The notes below the pieces were generated by a model, which saw nothing but the letters and a program-made list of their open reading frames with translations, did not search any database and was not told the DNA's origin. Positions 9,109 to 19,523 of a stretch of DNA of 64,000 nucleotides are shown here, piece after piece (position 1 is the first letter of the stretch; every line of letters begins with the position of its first letter). This stretch comes from Tritrichomonas foetus (Eukaryota > Parabasalia > Tritrichomonadida > Tritrichomonadidae), in assembly GCA_001839685.1 (NCBI GenBank), contig MLAK01001470.1, positions 59,049 to 123,048 on the forward strand, given 5' to 3'. Both the position numbers and the translations under genes were made by a program.

Positions 9109-12100
9109 ATGCGAAACAACAATTTTTTATGCGAGAATATTTTGATGCAATATCTTCCAATTGCTGAATCATCCCTCATTAAAGTTGCCAAGCAACTTGA
9201 TTCTAATCAGCACGAATTTGAAAATAAAAATTTTCATGACCCATCAGCTTGTTTCCCACGTAATGTTATTGAATATGAAAATACTGTTAATTCCTTTGTG
9301 GATATTGGAATAAGAGCTCCTGAAGCATCCGTCACATTTTTAAGTGACTTCTTTCCAGGTAAAAAATTAAATACAATGATAATTTCAAAATTCAATTGTC
9401 AAACAAAATTTAAAGAATGCTATGATATTTTTTTAGCACTTTTCTTTGCTGATTGTTCTGTTCAAATAATTTCTGGCTTCAAAAATGATACCAAAAATGA
9501 AAACAATAATATTTTTGAAAGCAAACCTGAAATTATTCATGATATTTTTGACACTGCTATTTATTTCCTTCAAAAATATTTTGATTCTTTGAATATCATT
9601 GAAAAGCAGTTAAATCATTTATTATTACGTCAATTTAGTGTTTTATTTTCAATTCTTTCATCTGAAGGAAAATATCAAATTTTGCTCTTGGAAAAATTCA
9701 ATGAATTAATAACAGCAAATTTGAATGCATCCCATAAAAAAGGGAACAATAATGAATTTTATAAGGATTGTCTGTGCTTATTTAGATTTATTCGTTTGAA
9801 TTCCCCCGATGGTGCTTCGGTTGAAGATATTTGTAAACACGTTCGACTAGTTTTAAAATTATTATTAAAAATTTCATCAAATGAAAACAATGATAATAAT
9901 TGGTCAAGTTATGCAGCTTCTGTTCTTATGCAATTGTCATCAGAAACTGCTTCAACGTTCATCGATGTATTAAATGAAGCAGCAATTGCAATAGAATCCA
10001 AAATTCTTGAACAGTCTCCTTCAAAAGATGATTCTAAAGTTTCTTCAAATATTTCTTCAAATAATGATTTCATTTATTTAATGGCGGTAGTTATCGTTCG
10101 AGGTGGATTTGGAAAGAAAATAAATTCAATGAAGAAATTTATAAATGATATTATACTTCCATTTACTAATTATTCTCAATCTACTGTCAATATAAGTTTC
10201 TTTTTGGGTTCTCTTAATGCTTTTTTAGTTTTATTAAGAGGTCCGTTTATTTCACGTGCCAATAATTTCTGGGAATGGGGAAAAAGAAATTTTGCTTCAC
10301 ATCCAGGAATTGAGTTTACACATATTAGTGACAAGTTCGATTTAAAAGAATCGACTAAATTATTCTTTAGTATAATTAAGAATTCTATTAATTATTTATC
10401 ATTTAATAATTTAATGGATACTAAAGTTTCTTCTGTAATTGGTGATATTTTAATTCATTTTGCTTCGCGTCATTTCACAAATTTCATACAAAATATTTTA
10501 CCATCATTTATAGAATTAGTATCTCCTAAAAAAGCTTTTCCTTCAATTGCCTCATGTCTTACTAAAATGGCTGATAAAAATTTAAGATTTTCTGATTGGG
10601 CACAAGAAAATCCAGAAAATTTTGAAGTTAATATTCGTCAACTAATTCCATTACTCTTTTTACAATTAAAACCAACCGTTTTTGCAGTTGCTCAAAGTGC
10701 TGCTCTGAAAACTGTTTCATACACAGCTTTTAGTATAGATATTAAAGACTCCTCTGATTATCCAATAGTAAAATTACCTGTTGTACAAAAAGGATTGGTT
10801 AATTTAAGGAAGAAATTAAAAGAAAAGCAAAAAGAATTTGATTTACATGATGAAGAAAAAATTTCAAATGATTTAAATGATAAAGAGAAATTATTTGTTG
10901 ATGCTTTATTATTCTTTCCTCGAATAATGAATAGAGGTGATATTTCTTCACCTGCAGGTTGTGTACTTCTCAATACAATTGTTTGTGACTGTGCTGCAGC
11001 TTCAAAATTAGCAATTAATGTTTTAAATCACTTTTTCTGTTCTCATCCAAACGATAGAGATGTGGTTTTTAGGGCTGTTATTACAAAAGCTGTTGAAGCA
11101 TCAACTAAAGAGCATACATTTCTATATACATCATTTTTAGCATCTTTATTTAATCTCTCACTTGCACCACGAAATTCTGATCGAGTATCTAATGGAATAA
11201 TCCAACGAACTGAAGCTTTATGCATTTATCTTTTATTTCTAAATTCCCCATCACTTGATGAAGTCGCCCTTGACCTTGCAGAAAAAGTGTATAAATTTGC
11301 CTCTGCTTTACATTTGCAAGCTTTCGTTTTTCTATTATTAAACAAATATAAAATAGATATAGAAAAATCAATGATTAAACATTCTACACCAATTTCTATC
11401 GAAATTATGCGTTTAATGAATCTCAAAGCATCAAATGATTTTTTTGAAGCAGCTCAAGAAATTTTCGCTTCGAAACTTGCTGAAAAGAAAGAAACATACT
11501 TAATTAATCTTTTAGCACATAGCATTAGATATGTTCCAAAAGTTTATCTTGATGAAATTTCTAACCAGCTTCAATATTTACAGAAAGCTCACTCAGAAGA
11601 TTATCCGTTACAAATTCTAGTTTCAGATTTATATGATCAATCTTCTGAAAAGTTAATTGAACAAGGTGCAACAAAATATTTAATTGAAAATTCATCATCA
11701 TTAACTCATGTGCATTGGACTTCTTCATACGCTATTCTACTCCATATTAATGAACAAATAAAGGGCAAGAAATTATTAGCATCTGAAATTTTTGAATATA
11801 TTTCGATTCTTGATATTATCTTACAAGCGCCTGATATAAATGTTGCACTTTTAGCAGGACCTGAAGCTAGAAATACAACAATTTTAATAATGAATGAATT
11901 CATCCACTTGTCATCGAATGATTCATTATCTGCAACTGCTTCTGCATCTAATGGATATTTAATGGCTTTTTGTCGAATTGTTTCTAATTTTATGAAGTCT
12001 TTTGTTGTGCCTTTTACTGGAACAATCCAAGGTCCTTTACTACCACCTAGATTTTCGTCTTTTCTATCTGATGATGAAAACTTTTCTCGTATTGCAATTT

Positions 12101-15075
12101 CGTCATTTGATTATTTAATATCTTCGCTAGATCTTTTATTCAGAAATACAGATACAAAAGGAAGAAATGAAATCTTTACTGCACTTACAACAATTGCTTG
12201 TTCTTATCCAATTTACGATGTTCGTAAACTTACTGATGATAAAAATATTATTTCATTTTTAAATTCTGAAAATTCCGGAGATAATGATGATATTTTGTAT
12301 TATATACTTTGTATGAACCAATCCCTCATTCAATATTATATTGAAAATTCTTTTTATTATCCAAGATTATTGAAACCACTTGCAAAACTTTTTACTGGTG
12401 TTAGAAATCTCAATTTTGAGATTGATGAGAATTGCCAATCATATAACAATGAAATTGCTTCATTTGCACCACAAATAATTTTTTCATCTCTGTTAGAAAT
12501 CGCTTTGGATCGAGAAAGATCGAATGGTTTCATAATTCTCTCCAGACTTGTTCCACTTTTCGCATTTTACTATAAAATTGATACTGTTAAAATTTCTCGT
12601 TTTACAAAACGACTTGAAAAAATTAGTTTCATTATTACCAATTCCAATCATATCGCTCTTGAAGCTGCACTTAAAGCAGCCAATTTGATATCTTCTTTAT
12701 TGGAATTTCTAAAAGATGATTTTGTGAATTTTGCCGTTGAACTCATCATAAAAATTCATGAAAAACAAAAGTCCAATCAAGCTGATCATAATTATTCACT
12801 TGAATATGAAAACATCCAAAAAACTGTTTTACAATTATTAGAACCATTTATTCGATTATTTTCATTAACATCTTCATCTTCTAACAAACTTTTTCTTATA
12901 GAAAAACTTCTTTATTTATATAATTTTCTAATTTCTGAAACATTAAAGCCATATGTATTTTATTTGTTTGATACAATTGCATCACAATCTTCAGAATCAC
13001 TGGAATTTATTATAAACATACTTTCATTAAACAAAAGTAAAGCATCTTCATATGTTTTATCAAACTTTGCTTCAAATAATCCAAGTATTGTATTGAAAAA
13101 ATTAGCAGAACGAATTTCGTTCACTACTTGGTATGCAAACACAATTGAAGGTAATTTTGAGAATGAAGAACCACCAAAAATTGACAATGAATCTCTTTTC
13201 CTTTCTCCAATTCGTGCATTAGCTTATTCTTTAGCCCAATCTAAATTTATTGAAAACATCCAACAATATTCTGCCAATATTGTTTGTTTTTGCCTTATTT
13301 TTTCATCAAATAGTGAATTCAAAAAAGATGCAATTCAACTTTTGTCATCATTTCTTTCATTTGCAAGTAGTTACCCAAATAATTCTCTCAATAATTCACC
13401 AAACAGTTCTTTGAATGATTCTTTAAATGATTCGATAGAAATAAATGAATTTGATGGTTTGAAAAATAATGAATATTTGAATGAGTGCAATATTCCACAA
13501 ATTGTTTCATTTTTCTTAAAAAGTCATATTTATGGAAGGAAATTTGTAATTGAACTTGGAACAGAATGTATTCGTTGGTGTTGTGGTTGTGGTGACTTAA
13601 AGATAGCAGCAAATGCTTGTAACGTATTTGCTTGTGTATTAAAGCCATTTGATACATCAACTTTATCATCATTTGCGCGATCATTATCAGTAATTGCCCG
13701 ATGTTTAAATGTAGAAGGATCTTTGGAATATTTGCGTGGAGTTATCAAAATCTTTTCTGCGGCAGCATCTAAATATTCATCAAGTCGACGTTTTGCCGCA
13801 TCTTTTCGTTCATTATTTAAAATATGTAGTGTTTTACTTTCATCAATGCCACCTGATCCTCATATTTGTATTACAGCACTTGAAGTTACAGCAAGATACA
13901 TCTCATCATATAGCATTTTTTCATTTAATAAGAAAGGAAATAACTTTGATACTAGTAGCAGCAAGAAACCTTCAATGAAAAAGCTCGATAAAGATAAAAA
14001 TGATAGCAAAAACAAGCAAATGAAAGGCAAATCTTTAGATGAAAGAATTGGAATTCAATTTTTATATATTTTAGCAAGAATTTATGCAATTCTTCGACCA
14101 CAATCTTTAATTGATGCAAATATTTTAAGTCTCTTTAAGAATCCTGAATTAAATACAAAGAATTTTGCAGCAGTCTCATTTTTAATTTTCCTTCCACGTC
14201 TTCATGCTGCACTTTCTGCTTATCATAATATTTATCCATTCACTGACACTTTTAGTGATTCAGAAATCATTTCAGTTCTTCATGTTGGTGCTTTGATTTC
14301 TGAATGTACTTTTCTTCCTTCAATTCTGGCTACAATTGTTTCATCTGCATCGAAAGAACCAGAAAAAGTTTCTCCTGAAGATTTCATTCGCAAAGTTGGA
14401 CATGAGCTAGCTATGAAAAGACCAGATTCGGTAATTTTAGCAGCGCCTGCACTAATTCAAATGATTGAGCATTCTGAATCAACATTTGCTAAAGCAGTTG
14501 TTGAAGTGTGTAAAGGAATTTTAGAAACGCCTTCACAGGCTTCATTTGCATTTGCTCCAATTGTTGGTGCAGTTGCGAAAAGAGAAGATTTATCTGCCAT
14601 TGTTGATATTGGTGGCCTTATTGCATGCTTTTTAAGTGATTCAAATAACAAAAATGAAAACGAAAGTAATAATTTAACCTATGAAGAAAATGCGATATTG
14701 AATAATAAAATTGAATGGAATAATGTTGGAAGTGAAATTGTCTTACTTCTTGATGAAATTATTGAAAATGATGACAATTATCTCTCTGGAATTGATGAAG
14801 AAAGTGAAAGTGGTCCAGGAAGGCGAATTTTGAAAGGAAAAACGAAAAATGAAAAAGACTTCATTAAGTTTATCAACATGGAGGATCCAGTCGTAATTGT
14901 ACCTTTAGATATCAAAGTTTGGAAATCGGATGCAGTTCGAGAGGCAGCAGAGTCATTGAAATTCATCAAAACACCAAATCATTTAAAGAGAATTACAGAA
15001 CCATCAAATCCAACTGAAAAGAATCCTCAAATTTCCATTCATGTACCAGACAATCATGCTGATTACACAGTATAG
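9109..15075 (+). CDS. Giant helical-repeat protein, Furry/MOR2-PAG1-like (tentative)
   Basis: 1,988 residues without a visible catalytic domain, largely amphipathic helices as in HEAT/ARM-type solenoids. Two segments recall Furry/Tao3/MOR2-PAG1 proteins, scaffolds for NDR kinases in cell polarity. One is an N-terminal YENTVNSFVDIGIRAPEASV stretch (about residue 56), like the conserved FD..V.SL..IA region. The other is ECIRWCCGCGDLKIAANA (about residue 1485), followed by a Pro and a run of Leu/Ala, like the C-terminal conserved block. A basic Lys/Asp-rich insertion lies near residue 1620 and an acidic linker near 1870. Furry proteins are usually 2,200-3,500 residues, so this would be short. 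ATG preceded by TCATA. Family assignment is from remembered patterns and needs a profile search. Confidence 0.5.
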   Translation: MRNNNFLCENILMQYLPIAESSLIKVAKQLDSNQHEFENKNFHDPSACFPRNVIEYENTVNSFVDIGIRAPEASVTFLSDFFPGKKLNTMIISKFNCQTKFKECYDIFLALFFADCSVQIISGFKNDTKNENNNIFESKPEIIHDIFDTAIYFLQKYFDSLNIIEKQLNHLLLRQFSVLFSILSSEGKYQILLLEKFNELITANLNASHKKGNNNEFYKDCLCLFRFIRLNSPDGASVEDICKHVRLVLKLLLKISSNENNDNNWSSYAASVLMQLSSETASTFIDVLNEAAIAIESKILEQSPSKDDSKVSSNISSNNDFIYLMAVVIVRGGFGKKINSMKKFINDIILPFTNYSQSTVNISFFLGSLNAFLVLLRGPFISRANNFWEWGKRNFASHPGIEFTHISDKFDLKESTKLFFSIIKNSINYLSFNNLMDTKVSSVIGDILIHFASRHFTNFIQNILPSFIELVSPKKAFPSIASCLTKMADKNLRFSDWAQENPENFEVNIRQLIPLLFLQLKPTVFAVAQSAALKTVSYTAFSIDIKDSSDYPIVKLPVVQKGLVNLRKKLKEKQKEFDLHDEEKISNDLNDKEKLFVDALLFFPRIMNRGDISSPAGCVLLNTIVCDCAAASKLAINVLNHFFCSHPNDRDVVFRAVITKAVEASTKEHTFLYTSFLASLFNLSLAPRNSDRVSNGIIQRTEALCIYLLFLNSPSLDEVALDLAEKVYKFASALHLQAFVFLLLNKYKIDIEKSMIKHSTPISIEIMRLMNLKASNDFFEAAQEIFASKLAEKKETYLINLLAHSIRYVPKVYLDEISNQLQYLQKAHSEDYPLQILVSDLYDQSSEKLIEQGATKYLIENSSSLTHVHWTSSYAILLHINEQIKGKKLLASEIFEYISILDIILQAPDINVALLAGPEARNTTILIMNEFIHLSSNDSLSATASASNGYLMAFCRIVSNFMKSFVVPFTGTIQGPLLPPRFSSFLSDDENFSRIAISSFDYLISSLDLLFRNTDTKGRNEIFTALTTIACSYPIYDVRKLTDDKNIISFLNSENSGDNDDILYYILCMNQSLIQYYIENSFYYPRLLKPLAKLFTGVRNLNFEIDENCQSYNNEIASFAPQIIFSSLLEIALDRERSNGFIILSRLVPLFAFYYKIDTVKISRFTKRLEKISFIITNSNHIALEAALKAANLISSLLEFLKDDFVNFAVELIIKIHEKQKSNQADHNYSLEYENIQKTVLQLLEPFIRLFSLTSSSSNKLFLIEKLLYLYNFLISETLKPYVFYLFDTIASQSSESLEFIINILSLNKSKASSYVLSNFASNNPSIVLKKLAERISFTTWYANTIEGNFENEEPPKIDNESLFLSPIRALAYSLAQSKFIENIQQYSANIVCFCLIFSSNSEFKKDAIQLLSSFLSFASSYPNNSLNNSPNSSLNDSLNDSIEINEFDGLKNNEYLNECNIPQIVSFFLKSHIYGRKFVIELGTECIRWCCGCGDLKIAANACNVFACVLKPFDTSTLSSFARSLSVIARCLNVEGSLEYLRGVIKIFSAAASKYSSSRRFAASFRSLFKICSVLLSSMPPDPHICITALEVTARYISSYSIFSFNKKGNNFDTSSSKKPSMKKLDKDKNDSKNKQMKGKSLDERIGIQFLYILARIYAILRPQSLIDANILSLFKNPELNTKNFAAVSFLIFLPRLHAALSAYHNIYPFTDTFSDSEIISVLHVGALISECTFLPSILATIVSSASKEPEKVSPEDFIRKVGHELAMKRPDSVILAAPALIQMIEHSESTFAKAVVEVCKGILETPSQASFAFAPIVGAVAKREDLSAIVDIGGLIACFLSDSNNKNENESNNLTYEENAILNNKIEWNNVGSEIVLLLDEIIENDDNYLSGIDEESESGPGRRILKGKTKNEKDFIKFINMEDPVVIVPLDIKVWKSDAVREAAESLKFIKTPNHLKRITEPSNPTEKNPQISIHVPDNHADYTV

Positions 15076-15317
15076 TTTGAAAAAGAATATTTCTTAATCA
15101 TGATAATTGCGTTTTTATATTTGGCTGAAAATACTTTTATTTTATTTGTTGTTTGTAAAATAAAAATCTTTTTACCCTCTTATTAAAATTCTTCATACTT
15201 TTATCTTGATACAATGTATAAGTTAAATAATTGTTCAAAGAAAAAAAAATGTTTTTACAATTCATTTTTTTGTTTAGAAACACAAGTATAAAAACAATTC
15301 ATAGAATAAAAATCATC

Positions 15318-15713
15318 TTAGAGTAAGATTTTCTCTGGTACAATAACATCAGTGTCATTATACCATGCTTTAAACATTTTGAATCCACCTTGCAAGTATC
15401 CAACCTTCAATTCAGGTTTATCTTTCATAAATTGAAGTTGGGATTGGATTAAAGCTGAAGATTGAACACTCCTGGCTTTCCCAAATTTACAATAACAAAC
15501 AATGTCATTTATATTATTTGTGATACTATGACTAATTATTTCATTAATAGTTTCTTTAGAAAATTCAAATGATGGGATATTAACTGCTCCCCGAATCATA
15601 CCTCCTTCACCAAAATCAATATCTCTAACATCAATTATATATGGAAGTTTATTTGTAACTATCATTTTAAAGAGTTGCTCATGTGAATAAGCTTTGATCA
15701 TTTCTGATGACAT
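15318..15713 (-). CDS. Single-domain rhodanese-like protein with a Cdc25/Acr2-type C-x5-R loop
   Basis: 131 residues, the length of one rhodanese domain. It has the N-terminal IIDVRD motif (residues 26-31), then RGAVNIPS (41-48), the active loop CYCKFGKARS (73-82) and the C-terminal YLQGGFKMF. The nucleophile is probably Cys75, with Arg81 closing a C-x5-R loop. A seven-residue loop of this kind is typical of Cdc25 phosphatases and Acr2-type arsenate reductases, whereas sulfurtransferases usually have a six-residue loop. Phosphatase or arsenate reductase activity is therefore more likely than thiosulfate sulfurtransferase. Cytosolic, with no targeting signal. It is convergent with the giant protein at 9109-15075, leaving only 242 bp between them. 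Confidence 0.87.
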   Translation of the reverse strand: MSSEMIKAYSHEQLFKMIVTNKLPYIIDVRDIDFGEGGMIRGAVNIPSFEFSKETINEIISHSITNNINDIVCYCKFGKARSVQSSALIQSQLQFMKDKPELKVGYLQGGFKMFKAWYNDTDVIVPEKILL

Positions 15714-15786
15714 GGAAGCCGTTTATTTCCTAACCGAACGTTTAGATTACCAATAATGCGCACAAATATGTATTGAAAAACATTGT

Positions 15787-15796
15787 AACTTTTTAA
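15787..15796 (-). promoter_or_regulatory. AAAAAGTT-type motif upstream of the rhodanese gene
   Basis: Reads TTAAAAAGTT in the direction of transcription, about 74 nt before the ATG. One of a set of similar upstream motifs in this window. Confidence 0.3.
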
Positions 15797-17104
15797 TAGT
15801 TTTATTTGGTCAATTAGCAGACATTTTATCATTGAAATGTTGAATTGTTATCGATTAGAATTGACAATCGTATTCAATTTTCATAACAATATATTTTCAA
15901 TGTCTATCAAAGTTTCTGAAAGATTCAATTCTGACATAAATCAAAAAAGCAATTACAGATTAAATATTCATCTATAGTAAATTCTATTGCATCAAAATAA
16001 TCACAATATGTCATATCTAATATTTCAGGTGAAAAAAGTTGAATAGAATATTAATGAGAAAGATTTCGAGAATCAAGAGATGGTTGAAAAGTATTTGGCC
16101 AAAACTTCATTCAACTATTTGTATTTTATTTATTTGAATAATTGAATTATCACTCAATTCTGTCAATATGAAAAAATCTGAATTTTCTCGAAATCTTGCC
16201 TCTCAAGGAAGAAAATTCTTTATTATTGTGGATCTGAATGCGCGAATAATTTTTCATTTAAATAAACTATTTTGATTGAAATTAATATTCTAGGAATTGC
16301 TCAAAAACATATTGAAAAATTTGACAATCTAACAATATTATGTTTTTATTTCACTTAATTCAATTTTTGTGAAGTTAGATGGGCAGATGTGGAAAACAGA
16401 CATTCAAAAAATTGAATATAGTGCCCGTTTTCTATTTTTCTGTTATTGGCTCGATACGGAGTATCATCAAATCAATATCAAAAATCCGAAAACTTGGTTT
16501 TAGAATGATCAATAACTGATACGTTTATTGTCCACATCGCCAGTCGAATTCTAAATTGGCCTAAATTGCAATTAATTTTTACGATTTTCAGGTGTAACAA
16601 GCATTTGTTATGTTTTTTTTCATATCTGTCCGACATTATATGTGAAGTTATACAAAAGTATAGATGACTAGCAGATTGCAAGGCAGCTAACGATCAAAAT
16701 GAACAACATATTCACTAAATAATAAATATTTTCGTAAATCAATTTTATTTTTCTTCACTTTTTGAATGTTTCCTTTTCATTTTTCACTTTTCCCATCAAT
16801 ATTTGAGGAAGATAATAAAATTATTCAATTTAATAAAGTATTGAATTTCTTCCTTTTTTTCGGAACAATCATGAAATAAAAACGACCATAATCTATCAAA
16901 TGGTGAGATGTCCTGTTCACAATCAAATGATATGAATCGATAAACTAGGAAAAAGTTGCCATTCAATTACACATCTAAAAAAGTTGTCAGAAAAATTTCG
17001 ACAACGATGAGTAGATAATTTGTATTAAAAAGTGATAACAATATATTCAAAATTCAGAGAAATTTATTAAATTGAAATAAATGATTTTGAATAGTTAACC
17101 AATT

Positions 17105-17114
17105 CAAAAAGTTG
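17105..17114 (+). promoter_or_regulatory. AAAAAGTT-type motif upstream of the Polo-like kinase gene
   Basis: CAAAAAGTTG lies only 9 nt before the ATG at 17124, the closest spacing of the set. Confidence 0.3.
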
Positions 17115-17123
17115 CTCAAATCA

Positions 17124-19106
17124 ATGAATGAAGATTTAAATCACATACCTTCTTCTTCTGTTTCAAAGAAAACCGAAGCGAAGATCCCAAATACACTATA
17201 CAGGAAAAAGCGCGATGGTACAGAAATTATTTATAAAGTTGGCCACTTAATTGGCAAAGGCGGATTTGGCACAGTCTATTCAGCAATTGAACGCCCTAGC
17301 GGTCGAAAAGTCGCATTGAAATGCACATCAAAAATACAGTTGCAGAATCCAAAGGTCAAAAAGAAACTTGTCAGTGAAGTCGAAATTCATCGATCATTGC
17401 ATCATTCAAACATTGTCCAATTTTTGGGCATTTTTCACGATCCGAATTACGTTTACTTCGTTCTCGAGTTGTGCGAAGGTGGCAATGTCCTCGAATACCT
17501 CAAAGAGCAGGGAGGAACCCTGAACGAATTCGATGCCGCCGATATCACCCGACAAATTCTCGAATCGCTCGTTTATTTGCATTCAAAAGGGGTCATACAT
17601 CGTGACATCAAATTGCAGAACTTTTTAATCACCAAAAATGTATCACAACAAAATAATATAAAAAATAGTCAGAATGATTCAAATTCGTGCCAACAAAGTA
17701 TTTTATCTAGCGACTCTCAGAATATCTGCGATAACAATGTTCGCTCAAATTCGAATAATAATAATAATTATTTCAATTCAAATTTATCGAGCAGTAGTCC
17801 AGATTCGAGTAATACAAATACTAGCAATACAAATTCTAACAACTTTTTGAGCGGGTATACAGGAAATAATTCGTCACGAATAATTAAATTATCGGATTTC
17901 GGATTAAGCATTAAAACGGAAAATATTGATGAAGAAACCAAGCCGTCTGTCTGTGGAACCCCAGGGTACCTTTCGCCCGAAGTTCTTTCGAGAGGATCTC
18001 ATACGTTTGCGATTGATGTTTGGGCCGTCGGTGTTGCTGTTTATTTGATGCTGACAGGCAAGCAGCCATTTCGAGCTCCTGATCGTAAAGAAACCTTCAC
18101 TAAAATCCGTCGTGTGAGCTATCAATGGCCCAATCAAATAAATGGCGCCGGAAAAAACAATGGTGAAATTTCTGGTGAAAATATTGATGAGAAATTTCAT
18201 AAGAAATATCACATCGTTTCAGAATGTGCAAGATCCTTTGTTTCTTCAGTCCTTCAGCGAAACCCTACAGACCGCCCTTCAGCCCAAGTACTTCTTAGCC
18301 ACCCTTTCCTTCATCAGCAACGACGCAAGCCAGTCAAATCCAATCCGCTTTTATTCAAGTCCGTATCCTGCGAATACATGCGCGGTGTTGACGCAGGAGA
18401 AAACCAGTTATCTTCTTCAACAGCAACAACCTCATCTAAGGCCTCTTCGACACGCCGTGGTGGATTGCCCGAATATGCCGTTCAACTTTTCTGGGATTTT
18501 TCAAGCAAATATGGTCTAGGCTATATTCTATACAACGGATGTGTTGGCGCGTGCTTTAACGACTCGTCGAGGATTATCATGGACCCATCTGAAAAATATG
18601 TTCAATTTTATAAAACGCCACACTCGCCGATGGAAACGATAATCATCGATGAGGGAATGGAGAAAGACATAATGCTGAAGCCAAATTCAAAGCTCATTGA
18701 GGAGACCGTTAAGAACGAACAATCCATGAAAACCGCCATGAAGGTTCACAAAAAGAAGATCACGCTCGTCAAGCACTTTGCAAAGGAGCTCCGAAAGAGG
18801 ACGGGCACCCCAAAGAGTCTGCAAATGGATGACGCCACGGAATCCGAGCAGATACCGATGGACTTTGTGAAGTACTGGGGGCACAACAACGATGGATACA
18901 TCTTCAGAATGCGCGACAAAAGCCTACAGGGAGCTTTCAACGATAAGGCGCGGATGTATATTTTTGCAGAAACAAAAGAAATCATCTACGAAGATATGAA
19001 AGAGGCCAAAACAGCATCACTGTATGACCTCACTGACCACAGCAAGGACCCTGAGCTGTGGAAAAGATTCCTCACCTTGAAAGAGATTGGGAAGAAATTG
19101 GAGTAA
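17124..19106 (+). CDS. Polo-like serine/threonine kinase with an Asn-rich insert in the kinase domain
   Basis: 660 residues from the first ATG (an upstream TTG at 17112 is not a likely start). Kinase domain: GKGGFGTV loop (44-51), VALK lysine (K66), HRD (159-161), DFG (258-260), CGTPGYLSPE (277-286), end near 397. Polo box 1 (about 456-498) has FWDFSSKYGLGYILYNG followed by FNDSSRI; polo box 2 spans about 582-625. This is a Polo family kinase, expected to act in mitosis and on basal bodies or centrin-containing structures, with the polo boxes binding primed phospho-substrates. Unusual: about 80 Asn/Ser-rich residues (172-251, nt 17637-17876) separate the catalytic loop from DFG, and a second short insert lies near 340-360. 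GC rises sharply from the insert (about 25%) to the polo-box region (over 50% locally). Confidence 0.95.
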   Translation: MNEDLNHIPSSSVSKKTEAKIPNTLYRKKRDGTEIIYKVGHLIGKGGFGTVYSAIERPSGRKVALKCTSKIQLQNPKVKKKLVSEVEIHRSLHHSNIVQFLGIFHDPNYVYFVLELCEGGNVLEYLKEQGGTLNEFDAADITRQILESLVYLHSKGVIHRDIKLQNFLITKNVSQQNNIKNSQNDSNSCQQSILSSDSQNICDNNVRSNSNNNNNYFNSNLSSSSPDSSNTNTSNTNSNNFLSGYTGNNSSRIIKLSDFGLSIKTENIDEETKPSVCGTPGYLSPEVLSRGSHTFAIDVWAVGVAVYLMLTGKQPFRAPDRKETFTKIRRVSYQWPNQINGAGKNNGEISGENIDEKFHKKYHIVSECARSFVSSVLQRNPTDRPSAQVLLSHPFLHQQRRKPVKSNPLLFKSVSCEYMRGVDAGENQLSSSTATTSSKASSTRRGGLPEYAVQLFWDFSSKYGLGYILYNGCVGACFNDSSRIIMDPSEKYVQFYKTPHSPMETIIIDEGMEKDIMLKPNSKLIEETVKNEQSMKTAMKVHKKKITLVKHFAKELRKRTGTPKSLQMDDATESEQIPMDFVKYWGHNNDGYIFRMRDKSLQGAFNDKARMYIFAETKEIIYEDMKEAKTASLYDLTDHSKDPELWKRFLTLKEIGKKLE

Positions 19107-19215
19107 TCTTTTTCTTCCTACAAGTATATTTTATTTACGTATATTTATATTTTTTTGTGTTTTTTGTTTTATGAAAACTATTCTATCTCATACCTCTCGC
19201 TGGTGTTTGCCTTGG

Positions 19216-19440
19216 ATGATTTCGCTTGTTTTCATTGATTTTGTTTGTTTTCATTGNNNNNNNNNNNNNNNNNNNNNNNNNNNNNNNNNNNNNNNNNNNN
19301 NNNNNNNNNNNNNNNNNNNNNNNNNNNNNNNNNNNNNNNNNNNNNNNNNNNNNNNNNNNNNNNNNNNNNNNNNNNNTTTTGTTTGTTTTCATTGATTTTG
19401 TTTGTTTTCATTGGTTTTGTTTGTTTTCATTGATTTCGTT
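19216..19440. repeat. 19-bp minisatellite interrupted by an assembly gap
   Basis: Copies of a 19-bp unit (TTTTGTTTGTTTTCATTGA and close variants) lie on both sides of the gap, starting about 110 bp after the kinase stop codon. The frames running through it are repeat artefacts. Confidence 0.9.
19257..19376. other. Assembly gap (120 N)
   Basis: 120 consecutive N inside the minisatellite. The true copy number is unknown. Confidence 0.99.
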
Positions 19441-19523
19441 TGCTTGACGTGAATGATTGGTAGATATTCATGTAGATTTAGAAAAAGAGAAAAGAAAATG
19501 AGAAAAATCGATTAAGTTTCCGT

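Larger units (their letters stand above)
15714..17123. other. Intergenic between divergent genes, 1.4 kb
   Basis: AT-rich with no supported gene or RNA. It holds the upstream motifs of the rhodanese gene (minus) and the Polo-like kinase gene (plus). Confidence 0.6.
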
